Assembly (NCBI GenBank): GCA_044227095.1
Contig: JBGAFV010000001.1
Coordinates: 3,224,001 to 3,288,000 of the forward strand
Origin: JACMLD01 sp044227095
GTDB taxonomy: Bacteria; Bacteroidota; Bacteroidia; Chitinophagales; Chitinophagaceae
Reading direction: 5' to 3'
DNA length: 64,000 nt
The notes below the pieces were generated by a model, which was given only the letters and a program-made list of their open reading frames with translations, was not told the DNA's origin and searched no databases. Every line of letters begins with the position of its first letter. Position 1 is the stretch's first letter. Positions 33,456 to 41,042 of this stretch are shown piece by piece. The translations under genes were made by a program, and so were the position numbers.

Positions 33456-33965
33456 ATGAAATCGTTTTTGATTGCAGCCGCAATAAGCCTGGTTTCTTTA
33501 AGTGCCGGTGCACAGAAAGTAAATACGCAGAGCCCGATTGCTGAAGTAAAAGGGTCTACTGCCAGTGGTACTACTATTTATGTTAGGTACAACCAACCTT
33601 CAGTAAGAGGGCGTACAATTGGAAAAGATCTTGAACCATTGCCTGGAAAAGTATGGCGCACAGGTGCAGACTCTGCCACTGTTTTTGAAGTAAACAAAGA
33701 TGTGAAAGTGGAAGGAAAAACGCTTAAAGCCGGACGCTATGCGCTTTTTACCATTGCCAACGGTGATGACTGGACGATTATTTTCAATACTGATGTTCAT
33801 AAGTGGGGAGCGTTTAGCTACAAAGAATCTGCAGATGTACTTAGGGTAAATGTAAAAGCAGGAAAGGCCACTCCTTTTGCTGAGAAGTTTACCATTACTA
33901 TTTCCAAAGCCGGCAAAGTAGATTTGCTTTGGGGCAACAGCGATGTAAGTTTTAAAGTAGAGTAA
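33456..33965 (+). CDS. DUF2911 family exported protein
   Basis: A 169-residue protein with a signal peptide (MKSFLIAAAISLVSLSAGAQ, cleavage at residue 20). The mature domain contains VRYNQPSVRGRTIGKDLEPLPGKVWRTGADSATVF and KAGRYALFTIANGDDWTIIFN, which are the conserved blocks of DUF2911, a beta-rich family found mostly in Bacteroidota. Function unknown; the family often appears as a single periplasmic domain. A terminator follows 21 bases after the stop. The preceding 76-base spacer from the SRPBCC gene is AT-rich, so it may have its own promoter. Confidence 0.9.
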   Translation: MKSFLIAAAISLVSLSAGAQKVNTQSPIAEVKGSTASGTTIYVRYNQPSVRGRTIGKDLEPLPGKVWRTGADSATVFEVNKDVKVEGKTLKAGRYALFTIANGDDWTIIFNTDVHKWGAFSYKESADVLRVNVKAGKATPFAEKFTITISKAGKVDLLWGNSDVSFKVE

Positions 33966-33986
33966 GGGTTACTCAAATAATATTGT

Positions 33987-34010
33987 AAAACGCACCATCC
34001 GGTGCGTTTT
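33987..34010 (+). terminator. Terminator of the DUF2911 gene
   Basis: AAAACGCACC (33987-33996) pairs with GGTGCGTTTT (34001-34010) around ATCC and is followed by ATTTTAT. Confidence 0.85.
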
Positions 34011-34029
34011 TATTTTATACTAATGCTTC

Positions 34030-34111
34030 ACCACATAGGCTCAATAGAAACAATAGAAGCACAATAGATTTGATGCTTATGTGAACCTATGTTTCTATGA
34101 TTCTATGTGGT
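34030..34111. repeat. Large imperfect inverted repeat
   Basis: ACCACATAG (34030-34038) and CTATGTGGT (34103-34111) are perfect complements, and inner words such as ATAGAAACA and CTATGTTTCTAT extend the pairing, so about 80 bases could form a cruciform or long RNA hairpin. It lies between the DUF2911 terminator and bioA. AATCTGCGCATCTGCGGCT (34217-34235), just before the bioA stop, is a copy of a dispersed motif. Confidence 0.55.
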
Positions 34112-34240
34112 TAAAAAATCTGGCCCTGTAATAATTCTGGGTACTCAAACTACACGGGATGCTTGCCGCATGACAGTGAAGTGGCTTATTGCTTGCTAAC
34201 TTTCATTGTCAATAAGAATCTGCGCATCTGCGGCTTATGA

Positions 34241-35545
34241 TCAAACCTCAGCAATAACCTCAATGATTGTGGCGTAAGTTTTTTGAAGTTCTTCTTTTGT
34301 AATGCAATAAGGAGGCATAATATATACTGTATTGCCAAGTGGCCGTATATAAACACCTTTTTGTAAAGCATTTTTTGTAATGGTTGCAGCAATATTATTG
34401 AGGTAGCCATCTTTCCCCTGTTCAATTTCAAATGCAATGATGGTGCCTAGCTGCCGGATGTTTTTTATAGGGAGATTGTTTTCTTTTTTAAGCTGATTAA
34501 CAAATGAAGTGTTTAATGCAACAATTTGCTGAATACTTTCAATGCAGGTTTCTTTCTCAATAAGATCCATGCTTGCAAGTGCGGCGGTGCATGCCAGTGG
34601 ATTAGCAGTAAATGAATGGCCGTGAAAAAATGTTTTTAATTTGTCTTCGCTGGTAAAAGCATCCACAATATGTTGTGCAGCCGCAGTTACGCCAAGCGCC
34701 ATGGTTCCTCCCGTAAGTCCTTTGGACAAACAAATAATATCTGGTTTCTCATTGCAATACCCGCATGCAAAAAGTTTTCCTGTTCTGCCAAAGCCAGTCA
34801 TTACCTCGTCTGCAATACAAACTATGTTATGTTCTTTTACTTTGTGCAATAGTTCATCCATTAGCCCTGCTTCATACATTTTCATACCGCCTGCTCCTTG
34901 CAGCAGCGGTTCGTAAATAAATGCTGCAATTGAATTGCCTTCTTTTGCAATTAATGCTTTTAGAGTATCTATATTTTCTGTTGATGGGGTATCTATAAAA
35001 ATTACTTCAAACAATTTATCATGAAATGCGAGTGTAAAAACGCTTCTGTCGCTCATGCTCATAGCGCCAAATGTATCTCCATGATAGCTGTTATTGAAAG
35101 CAAGCACTTTTTTCCTTGAATTTTCTTTGCTCTTTGCTAGCGACTCATTGTTAGCAGCTTCTTTATTCCACCAATATTGCAAAGCCATTTTAATAGCCAC
35201 TTCTGTTGCAGTAGAGCCATTATCAGAATAAAATATTTTTGAAAACTGCCCCGGTAGTTTTGGCAGAAGGCGTTCAGCAAGTTCAATAGCAGGTTTGTGT
35301 GTAAAGCCGGCAAAGATTACCTGTTCAAGAGTTTTGGCTTGTTCGTAAATTTTTTCAGCAATATATGGGTGCGCATGTCCGTGAATGGTTACCCACCAAC
35401 TGCTAATAGCATCAATATAATGGTTGCCGTGTTCATCAATTAAATAAACACCTTCTGCTTTAATAACAGGTATTGGATCGGTAGCATTTTTTAATGAAGT
35501 AAAAGGGTGCCAGATAACGGCTTTATCGCGTTGCTGTAAGTTCAT
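34241..35545 (-). CDS. bioA: Adenosylmethionine-8-amino-7-oxononanoate aminotransferase
   Basis: A 434-residue class III aminotransferase (ATG at 35545; a TTG at 35551 is two codons further up). It opens with RDKAVIWHPFTSLKNA, and ISSWWVTIHGHAHPYIAEKI carries the WWV/GH residues typical of BioA. DNGSTATEVAIKMALQYW binds the cofactor phosphate; ICIADEVMTGFGRTGKLFA holds the conserved Asp; Lys275 in LSKGLTGGTMALG is the PLP lysine (E. coli Lys274). It makes 7,8-diaminopelargonate with S-adenosylmethionine as amino donor in biotin synthesis. No other bio gene is in the window, so the pathway is split. Confidence 0.95.
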   Translation of the reverse strand: MNLQQRDKAVIWHPFTSLKNATDPIPVIKAEGVYLIDEHGNHYIDAISSWWVTIHGHAHPYIAEKIYEQAKTLEQVIFAGFTHKPAIELAERLLPKLPGQFSKIFYSDNGSTATEVAIKMALQYWWNKEAANNESLAKSKENSRKKVLAFNNSYHGDTFGAMSMSDRSVFTLAFHDKLFEVIFIDTPSTENIDTLKALIAKEGNSIAAFIYEPLLQGAGGMKMYEAGLMDELLHKVKEHNIVCIADEVMTGFGRTGKLFACGYCNEKPDIICLSKGLTGGTMALGVTAAAQHIVDAFTSEDKLKTFFHGHSFTANPLACTAALASMDLIEKETCIESIQQIVALNTSFVNQLKKENNLPIKNIRQLGTIIAFEIEQGKDGYLNNIAATITKNALQKGVYIRPLGNTVYIMPPYCITKEELQKTYATIIEVIAEV

Positions 35546-35576
35546 GCGCAAATGTAGTTTTTATAGTCTTTAGTTA

Positions 35577-35870
35577 GCACCGGGCCACACCAGTGCTTAA
35601 TTATGCATCGCTCTTTCAGAGTTATGTGAAAAAAATGGCAGAGCCCTGAAAGGGCGATGTATAAAAGCGAATGGCGCAGATCTTCGCAAAAAAATAAAAC
35701 TTTCGCACAACACTTTGCATTGTAGCACTGGGCTATACCCAGTGCTGAACTATACACCGATCTTTCAGAGCTATACGGTAATAAAAAAATGGCAGAGCCC
35801 TGGAAGGGCGATGTATAAAAGCGAATGGTGCAGCCCTTCGCAAAAAAGAACCTTTCGCAAAATTGCCGCT
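35577..35870. repeat. Two tandem units of the 148-bp multi-hairpin repeat
   Basis: The GCACYGGG...CCAGTGC motif starts at 35577 (decayed) and 35725, again 148 bp apart. The same four stems follow in the same order, including GAGCCCTGAAAGGGCGATGT and a GCGAATGG...CTTCGC hairpin. Differences from the main array (AAAAATGGCAGAGCC in place of AATCAAAGCC; TATAAAAGCGAA in place of TATGCAAGCGAA) are shared by both units, so they form their own subgroup. A GCGACGCAACGAT repeat copy follows at 35893. The 467-base region between bioA and the sigma factor has no real gene. Confidence 0.85.
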
Positions 35871-36018
35871 CAATGTTATACTGTACAAGTGTGCGACGCA
35901 ACGATATTGCCATGAAAACCAATGCTTGGCTCCCCCAAAAGACATTTAATAGCAGGTTGATAATAATCTTAAGCTGGTGCAACGCTTAAACTATATTGTT
36001 TGTCAAAGTGCAGAACGG

Positions 36019-36582
36019 ATGACAGACAACAACAAATTAATCAGGGATTGCCTGCGTGGTGAGCCTGCTGCCCAGCGTATGCTGTATGAGCAGTATGCCT
36101 CTTCCATGCTAGGTGTCTGTTACCGTTATACAAAGAGCATGAACGATGCTGAAGACGTATTACAGGAAGCGTTTGTAAAAGTTTTCAGGCATTTGCACCA
36201 GTTTGAAGGAAAGGGCGAACTGGGTGCATGGATAAGAAGAATTATGGTGACTACTGCTATTAATTACCTGAAACGCCATAGCCGCTACCAGGCTGATTTG
36301 TCGTTTAACAATATTGAACTTCACCCGGTGTCTGCAGATAATCCAGTTGTTACAGCAGATGCAAAAGATTTGGCTGATTTAATACGGCAATTGCCACCCG
36401 GTTATCAGGCTATCTTCAACTTGCATGCGGTAGAAGGGTATACACACGTTGAAATTGGAAAGATCCTGGGAATTAATGAAGGCACATCCCGATCTCAATA
36501 TGCAAGGGCAAGGGCGTTGTTGATTAGCTGGCTGGATAAACAGTCGGGTTCACAAAAAAAAACTAGTTATGCCAGGAAATGA
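36019..36582 (+). CDS. ECF RNA polymerase sigma factor
   Basis: A 187-residue sigma-70 family factor of the extracytoplasmic function type (ATG at 36019; an in-frame GTG at 35977 adds an unconserved tail and is not chosen). Region 2: AQRMLYEQYASSMLGVCYRYTKSMNDAEDVLQEAFVKVFRHL, with the DAED.LQE..vK.F signature, then GAWIRRIMVTTAINYLKRH. Region 4: LPPGYQAIFNLHAVEGYTHVEIGKILGINEGTSRSQYARAR, a helix-turn-helix for the -35 element. The gene overlaps the next one by 14 bases, as is usual for sigma/anti-sigma pairs, and likely directs its own operon (36019-39976). Confidence 0.93.
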   Translation: MTDNNKLIRDCLRGEPAAQRMLYEQYASSMLGVCYRYTKSMNDAEDVLQEAFVKVFRHLHQFEGKGELGAWIRRIMVTTAINYLKRHSRYQADLSFNNIELHPVSADNPVVTADAKDLADLIRQLPPGYQAIFNLHAVEGYTHVEIGKILGINEGTSRSQYARARALLISWLDKQSGSQKKTSYARK

Positions 36583-38086
36583 TTTTGAAAAACAGGTGCA
36601 GCAAAAGATGGACGAATTGAATTTCGTTCCATCGGAAGCCGTATGGCCTGAAGTGGAAAAACAAATTGCTGAACGCAAAAAGCGCAGGGTTATATTTATC
36701 TGGCTACCTATGTTGCTTTTATTATTAGGTGGCAGCGCCTTATTCTATTTCTCCGGAAGGAAGAACACCCAAACAACAAAAGAAGAGATCAATTCAAAAT
36801 CAATTGCTTCACAAAAAAATAATCAAAAAGAAAAAGATAACAGCAATTCATCAGTAAAACAACCACAAACAGCTCAAGTCATTTCAAAAGACAGTATTGC
36901 CAACCTGCATACTGCTGTATCTGCAGAAGTAAACAAACAACAGGAAAGTGAAACAGCCAATAACAATACGGCAGGTAAAACAAAAGAAAAGGTTGAGCAC
37001 AGGATTAAATTGAATCATGCAGCAGGTAAAGTGTATGTAGCAACTGGTATTGATAAGAATAATATTGTTGCCAGCAAATCGTATTCTGAAAAAAAGGAAA
37101 ACAAGAATAAAGTCATTAAAGTAAGGAGTGAAGAACCTGGTGCCGATGAATTGGCAATTGCTGCAAAAGAACCAGTTTTAAAAAATAAGGTTGATGACCA
37201 TGCAAAAGAAGCTTTAGATAATAATAAGGATATAGCAACCAGTCCTGCACAGAATGTTATTGCAGTGGACAGTTCTTTGGCAACAACTAATACAAATATT
37301 ATTGATAGCACCAATGCTGTGGTTAAAGCGGATAGCAGTAAGGCGGCAACTAAAAACAAAAACACCGCTACTGCAAAAATGAAAATGCAATGGGGCGTTA
37401 ATGCAAGATTGGGAGCATCTTCTGTCTCGGATGGTTTTTCAGGATTGTTTGATAAAAGCTTAGTGAATAGCAACCAAAATGCATCAACTACACCTGGCAA
37501 TAATAACAATAGTGGCATTTTTAATGGCGGAAGTTTTGCTGCACCTTCTTCACTAAGGTCGGGGTTTTCTTTTGGCCTTGGCGTATTCATCAGCAAACCG
37601 CTGGGCAAAAATTTTAGTTTACAAACAGGGCTGAATTATAATTATTACAGTACACAAATGGATGTTGGTGCGAAAATAGACAGTAACAATACTCCAATGC
37701 TTCAATACCGTACTGGCGCCTCCTCCTCTTATACCAACAAATTTCATTTTATTGAGCTGCCGGTATTAATAGAAAAGCAATTTGGGAAAACAAGTCGTTT
37801 TGCTATTAATGGAGGTTTTTCATTTTCATTGCTTGCCGGCATCAGTGTATTAATGTACGATGCGCAAAAGAGTATTTACATTTCGGATAAAGATTTGATC
37901 AATAAATTTCAGGTCAATTTTATTGCGGGTGCAGGTTATCGGTTGTTTCCAAAGTTATTTCCAATTGAGGTTGGCCCGCAGATTAGTTATGGGCTAAGCA
38001 ATATTTTTGATAAAGATTTGTATGGAAGCAAGCATTTATTTTTTGGCGGCATCCGTGCAAAATTATACCTGCATAAAAATAAATAA
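36569..38086 (+). CDS. Anti-sigma-like inner-membrane protein fused to an outer-membrane beta-barrel domain
   Basis: A 505-residue protein translated from an ATG inside the sigma gene. Residues 1-45 (FEKQVQQKMDELNFVPSEAVWPEVEKQI...RRVIF) are soluble and look like the short cytoplasmic head of Bacteroidota anti-sigma factors. One helix follows (about 46-66, WLPMLLLLLGGSALFYF). Residues about 70-270 are a long Asn/Lys/Ser/Thr-rich linker. Residues about 272-505 form an outer-membrane barrel of the PorT/OMP_b-brl type (WGVNARLGASSVSDG ... FFGGIRAKLYLHKNK). One chain could thus span cytoplasm, periplasm and outer membrane and pass a surface signal to the sigma factor. No standard signal peptide is present. 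Confidence 0.75.
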   Translation: MPGNDFEKQVQQKMDELNFVPSEAVWPEVEKQIAERKKRRVIFIWLPMLLLLLGGSALFYFSGRKNTQTTKEEINSKSIASQKNNQKEKDNSNSSVKQPQTAQVISKDSIANLHTAVSAEVNKQQESETANNNTAGKTKEKVEHRIKLNHAAGKVYVATGIDKNNIVASKSYSEKKENKNKVIKVRSEEPGADELAIAAKEPVLKNKVDDHAKEALDNNKDIATSPAQNVIAVDSSLATTNTNIIDSTNAVVKADSSKAATKNKNTATAKMKMQWGVNARLGASSVSDGFSGLFDKSLVNSNQNASTTPGNNNNSGIFNGGSFAAPSSLRSGFSFGLGVFISKPLGKNFSLQTGLNYNYYSTQMDVGAKIDSNNTPMLQYRTGASSSYTNKFHFIELPVLIEKQFGKTSRFAINGGFSFSLLAGISVLMYDAQKSIYISDKDLINKFQVNFIAGAGYRLFPKLFPIEVGPQISYGLSNIFDKDLYGSKHLFFGGIRAKLYLHKNK

Positions 38087-38138
38087 TAGTGCAACGGTTG
38101 TTTTATTACTGCTGTCAGGGTTTGAAACAATGCTTATA

Positions 38139-39383
38139 ATGAAAAAGAATATAACTGCTGTAGCAGCCAACGCAATCCTGGTTTCAAGTGTATTTCTTTT
38201 TTCTTCCTGCTTTAAAGACAAATGCACCCGCAATTTTACGATTACTACGCCTGTTTATACAAAGCTGACTGATTTGCGTGCAGCCGTAAAAAGCGAAGCT
38301 GCTGCGCCCCTCGTGAATGCCGGCAAACTATATGTGTACAACAACTGGATTTTTTTGAACGAATTGAATAAGGGCATACACGTGATAGACAATAGCAATC
38401 CCGCAAAACCAGTAAAAGTTTCTTTTATTAACATACCCGGCAATGTGGATATGCATGTAAAAGGCAGTACACTGTATGCCGATTTATATTGCGATTTGCT
38501 GGCTGTAAACATACAAGACCCCAAAAATATTTCTGTAGCAAAATACCTCACCAATACATTTCCTGATAAAGCAAGTTATACAGACAGTACAGATGTTAAT
38601 TCAATACGAGTAATTACAAGTTATACACAAAGGGATACTGCAGTAGATTGCGAATCTATTTCTTTAATGAACGATTGTATTAGCTGCAGCGCTCTGCCTG
38701 CAACAGCGCAATTTTATGCTGCTGCTACTAAATCCACTTCCGGAATGGCGGGCTCTATGGCACGTTTTGCTTCTGTAAGCAACTATATGTATGCAGTAAC
38801 TACTCATGATTTAAACGTGATAGACATCAGCAATGCGCCAAATCCATTGTTTGTAAAAAAGAAAAATATAGGTTGGGATGTTGAAACCATTTTTCCTTTT
38901 GACAATAAACTCTATATAGGTGCGGGCAGCAGCATGAGTGTGTATGATGTGCAAGACCCGGTAAACCCGCAACAACTATCCTGGAGCGGCCATTGGTGCA
39001 GTATGGATCCTGTTGTTGCAGATGGAAAGTATGCTTATGTAACATTGCACGAAGCCAATATTTGCGGCAATAAAACGAACCAGCTTGAAGTGTACGATCT
39101 CTCAACGCCCAATACACCAAACCTGGTTAAAACTTATCAGCTTACTCGTCCGCAGGGTTTGTCAAAAGATGGTAACCTGCTTTTTATTTGCGATGATGGC
39201 CTGAAGATTTACGATGCTTCTAATGTGTCAGATCTTAAACTTATAAAGCAATTGCCTGCTACAGATACTTATGATGTTATTGCAGGCAATGGAATTGCTT
39301 ACGTTGTATCAAAAGATGGTTTATCTCAGTATGACTACAGCGATAGAACGAATATTCATCTTATAAGCAGGTTGCTTAAGTAA
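38139..39383 (+). CDS. LVIVD-repeat lipoprotein
   Basis: A 414-residue lipoprotein from the ATG at 38139 (an ATG at 38130 is also possible). The signal ends VFLFSSC with Cys24 as the acylated residue. The mature part has LVIVD-type propeller repeats: NKGIHVIDNSNPAKPV, YADLYCDLLAVNIQDPKN, HDLNVIDISNAPNPLFV, SSMSVYDVQDPVNPQ, NQLEVYDLSTPNTPN, DGLKIYDASNVSD. These beta-propeller proteins are usually surface or periplasmic scaffolds. It lies 52 bases after the anti-sigma/barrel gene and 38 bases before a small barrel gene, so the four genes read as one operon, perhaps sensing and answering at the envelope. Confidence 0.85.
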   Translation: MKKNITAVAANAILVSSVFLFSSCFKDKCTRNFTITTPVYTKLTDLRAAVKSEAAAPLVNAGKLYVYNNWIFLNELNKGIHVIDNSNPAKPVKVSFINIPGNVDMHVKGSTLYADLYCDLLAVNIQDPKNISVAKYLTNTFPDKASYTDSTDVNSIRVITSYTQRDTAVDCESISLMNDCISCSALPATAQFYAAATKSTSGMAGSMARFASVSNYMYAVTTHDLNVIDISNAPNPLFVKKKNIGWDVETIFPFDNKLYIGAGSSMSVYDVQDPVNPQQLSWSGHWCSMDPVVADGKYAYVTLHEANICGNKTNQLEVYDLSTPNTPNLVKTYQLTRPQGLSKDGNLLFICDDGLKIYDASNVSDLKLIKQLPATDTYDVIAGNGIAYVVSKDGLSQYDYSDRTNIHLISRLLK

Positions 39384-39421
39384 GAAGCGGTTATTTAATT
39401 CTTAGTTAATTATTAAAGTGC

Positions 39422-39976
39422 ATGCGGATTTTTTTATTTTTTATAGTGATGGGCATAGTTTGTCATGCAAATGCACAAACCAGCAAGGCAAAGTTTCATT
39501 CAATCAATCAAGTTGGATTGCTGAACGGTTCCAAGGGAACTGCATCTCACCTGCAATCTGTTAATGGGTTTCAGTACAAAAATTTTTTTGGTGGCATAGG
39601 AGTAGGGTTAGATTATTACCGTTATCGTTCTATACCCCTTTTTGCTGAAGCAAGAAAGTATTTTGGCAATGCAAAAAACAAACTGTTTGTATATGCTGAC
39701 GGTGGTGTACATTTTGTATGGGAAAAAATAGAGAACTTTAGCGGTGCTTCAGTTAAACAATACCCGCAATTTTATAGTAATGCCGGTATTGGCTATCAAC
39801 TGGCCATGGATAAGAACGTAGGTTTAACTTTTAATATCGGCTATAGCTACAAACGAGTAAAATACAAGCAGGATATATATAATTTTTGCCCGTTAGTTGG
39901 ATTGTGTTACGAAAATTCAACTACCTATATTTACGATTTTAACCGCCTCGTTATACAAATAGGCCTTGTGTTTTAA
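39422..39976 (+). CDS. Small outer-membrane beta-barrel protein
   Basis: A 184-residue protein with a signal peptide (MRIFLFFIVMGIVCHANAQ) and an eight-strand-type barrel: alternating stretches such as GGIGVGLDYYRYRSIPLFAEARKYF, LFVYADGGVHF, YSNAGIGYQLAMDKNVGLTFNIGYSYKRV and the terminal LVIQIGLVF with its C-terminal Phe, as the Bam machinery prefers. I do not recognise a named family. It is the last gene of the sigma-factor operon and converges on queG, 11 bases from it. Confidence 0.75.
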   Translation: MRIFLFFIVMGIVCHANAQTSKAKFHSINQVGLLNGSKGTASHLQSVNGFQYKNFFGGIGVGLDYYRYRSIPLFAEARKYFGNAKNKLFVYADGGVHFVWEKIENFSGASVKQYPQFYSNAGIGYQLAMDKNVGLTFNIGYSYKRVKYKQDIYNFCPLVGLCYENSTTYIYDFNRLVIQIGLVF

Positions 39977-39987
39977 AGACAGGTAAT

Positions 39988-40914
39988 TTAAGGTGATATA
40001 AATTTCAGGTTGCGTTTAATGCCCGCAAATTTGCTTCTCTTCAATGGAGAATGGCGGAATATATTTTTGAATGATTCTTCAGTTAGGTCATTCCAGTCTT
40101 TTAAAGAAAAATTGAGTATTTCTGTAATTGGGTTTAGCTGGGGTTCATTGTTGGCCTGGCTAAACCTGTTCCATGGACATACATCCTGGCAAACATCGCA
40201 ACCAAACATCCAGTTATTGAATTTGCCTTTCATTTTTTCCGGAATCAGTTGATCTTTTAATTCAATGGTGAAATACGAAATGCATTTGCTGCCATCAATA
40301 ACCTTGTTGTCTAAGATAGCCTCAGTAGGACATTCATCTATGCATTTTGTACAAGTGCCGCAATAATCCTTTGCAAAAGGATCGTCATATTGCAATTCAA
40401 GATCTGTAATAAGTGTGGCAATAAAAAAGAAAGAGCCCTTTTGTTTGTTGATGAGGTTGCCGTTTTTGCCAATCCATCCTAGTCCGCTTCTTTGTGCCCA
40501 GCTTCTTTCCAATACTGGTGCACTGTCAACAAATCCCCTGCCGTTGATTTCTCCTATATTTAATTTAATTGATTGTACCAGGCTGTTTAACTTCCCTCTT
40601 ATTATTTCGTGGTAATCTTTGCCATAAGCATATTTGGCTATTTTAGGTGAATCGATTTGTTGCTTTTGCTGCGGATAATAATTCAGTAATAAAGTAATAA
40701 CAGATTTGGCGCCGGGCACCAGACGGCTGGGGTCTGTGCGCAGATCAAAATAATTCTCCATGTAATGCATGGTTCCATGGTAGCCATCGTTCAGCCATTT
40801 TTCCAAACGCCGGGCATCATCGTCCAGCATTTGCGCTTTAGCAATGCCACAATAATCAAACCCAAGTTCCGTTGCAGATTGTTTTATAAAGCCTGTATAT
40901 TGATCTGTGTTCAG
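39988..40914 (-). CDS. queG: Epoxyqueuosine reductase, apparently with a CTG start
   Basis: The first ATG (40830) would give 280 residues beginning inside a conserved region. Upstream in the same frame the DNA still codes the family's N-terminus (FIKQSATELGFDYCGIAKAQ), and a stop (TAA, 40927-40929) follows with no ATG, GTG or TTG between. The only table-11 start of the usual kind is CTG at 40912-40914, giving 308 residues, the usual length, and a start LNTDQYTGF where relatives have MN. QueG reduces epoxyqueuosine to queuosine in tRNA with cobalamin and two 4Fe-4S clusters: CGTCTKCIDECPTEAI and the second set (SKCIS, GCDVCQDVCPWN) are present, as is the catalytic-region DSAPVLERSWAQRSGLGWIGKN. 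A sequencing error at the start codon is the alternative. Confidence 0.85.
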   Translation of the reverse strand: MNTDQYTGFIKQSATELGFDYCGIAKAQMLDDDARRLEKWLNDGYHGTMHYMENYFDLRTDPSRLVPGAKSVITLLLNYYPQQKQQIDSPKIAKYAYGKDYHEIIRGKLNSLVQSIKLNIGEINGRGFVDSAPVLERSWAQRSGLGWIGKNGNLINKQKGSFFFIATLITDLELQYDDPFAKDYCGTCTKCIDECPTEAILDNKVIDGSKCISYFTIELKDQLIPEKMKGKFNNWMFGCDVCQDVCPWNRFSQANNEPQLNPITEILNFSLKDWNDLTEESFKNIFRHSPLKRSKFAGIKRNLKFISP

Positions 40915-40930
40915 AAATGTTGTTTTTTAT

Positions 40931-40970
40931 TGGCAATGTAAGGGAAATGCAATTATTTAGCGAATTTAAA
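40931..40970. promoter_or_regulatory. Upstream block shared with the next paralogue (copy 1)
   Basis: GGCAATGT, ten bases, CAATTATTTAGC (40932-40961) recurs with the same spacing before the second transglutaminase-like gene. It starts 82-110 bases upstream of the ATG at 41043 and lies between that gene and the divergent queG. It is a candidate shared promoter or operator. Confidence 0.5.
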
Positions 40971-41042
40971 GCGTAGTTCCTTACTTCGTATTTACATTAT
41001 TTCGTTGTGAATTTAATTTTTAAAAGGCTATCTGAAACTTAC

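Noticed and set aside
35542..35982. 146-residue open frame on the minus strand
   Set aside because: It runs through two repeat units and their hairpins and starts in the sigma-factor upstream region; no protein-like composition.
37015..37608. 197-residue frame on the minus strand
   Set aside because: Antisense shadow of the low-complexity linker in the anti-sigma/barrel gene.
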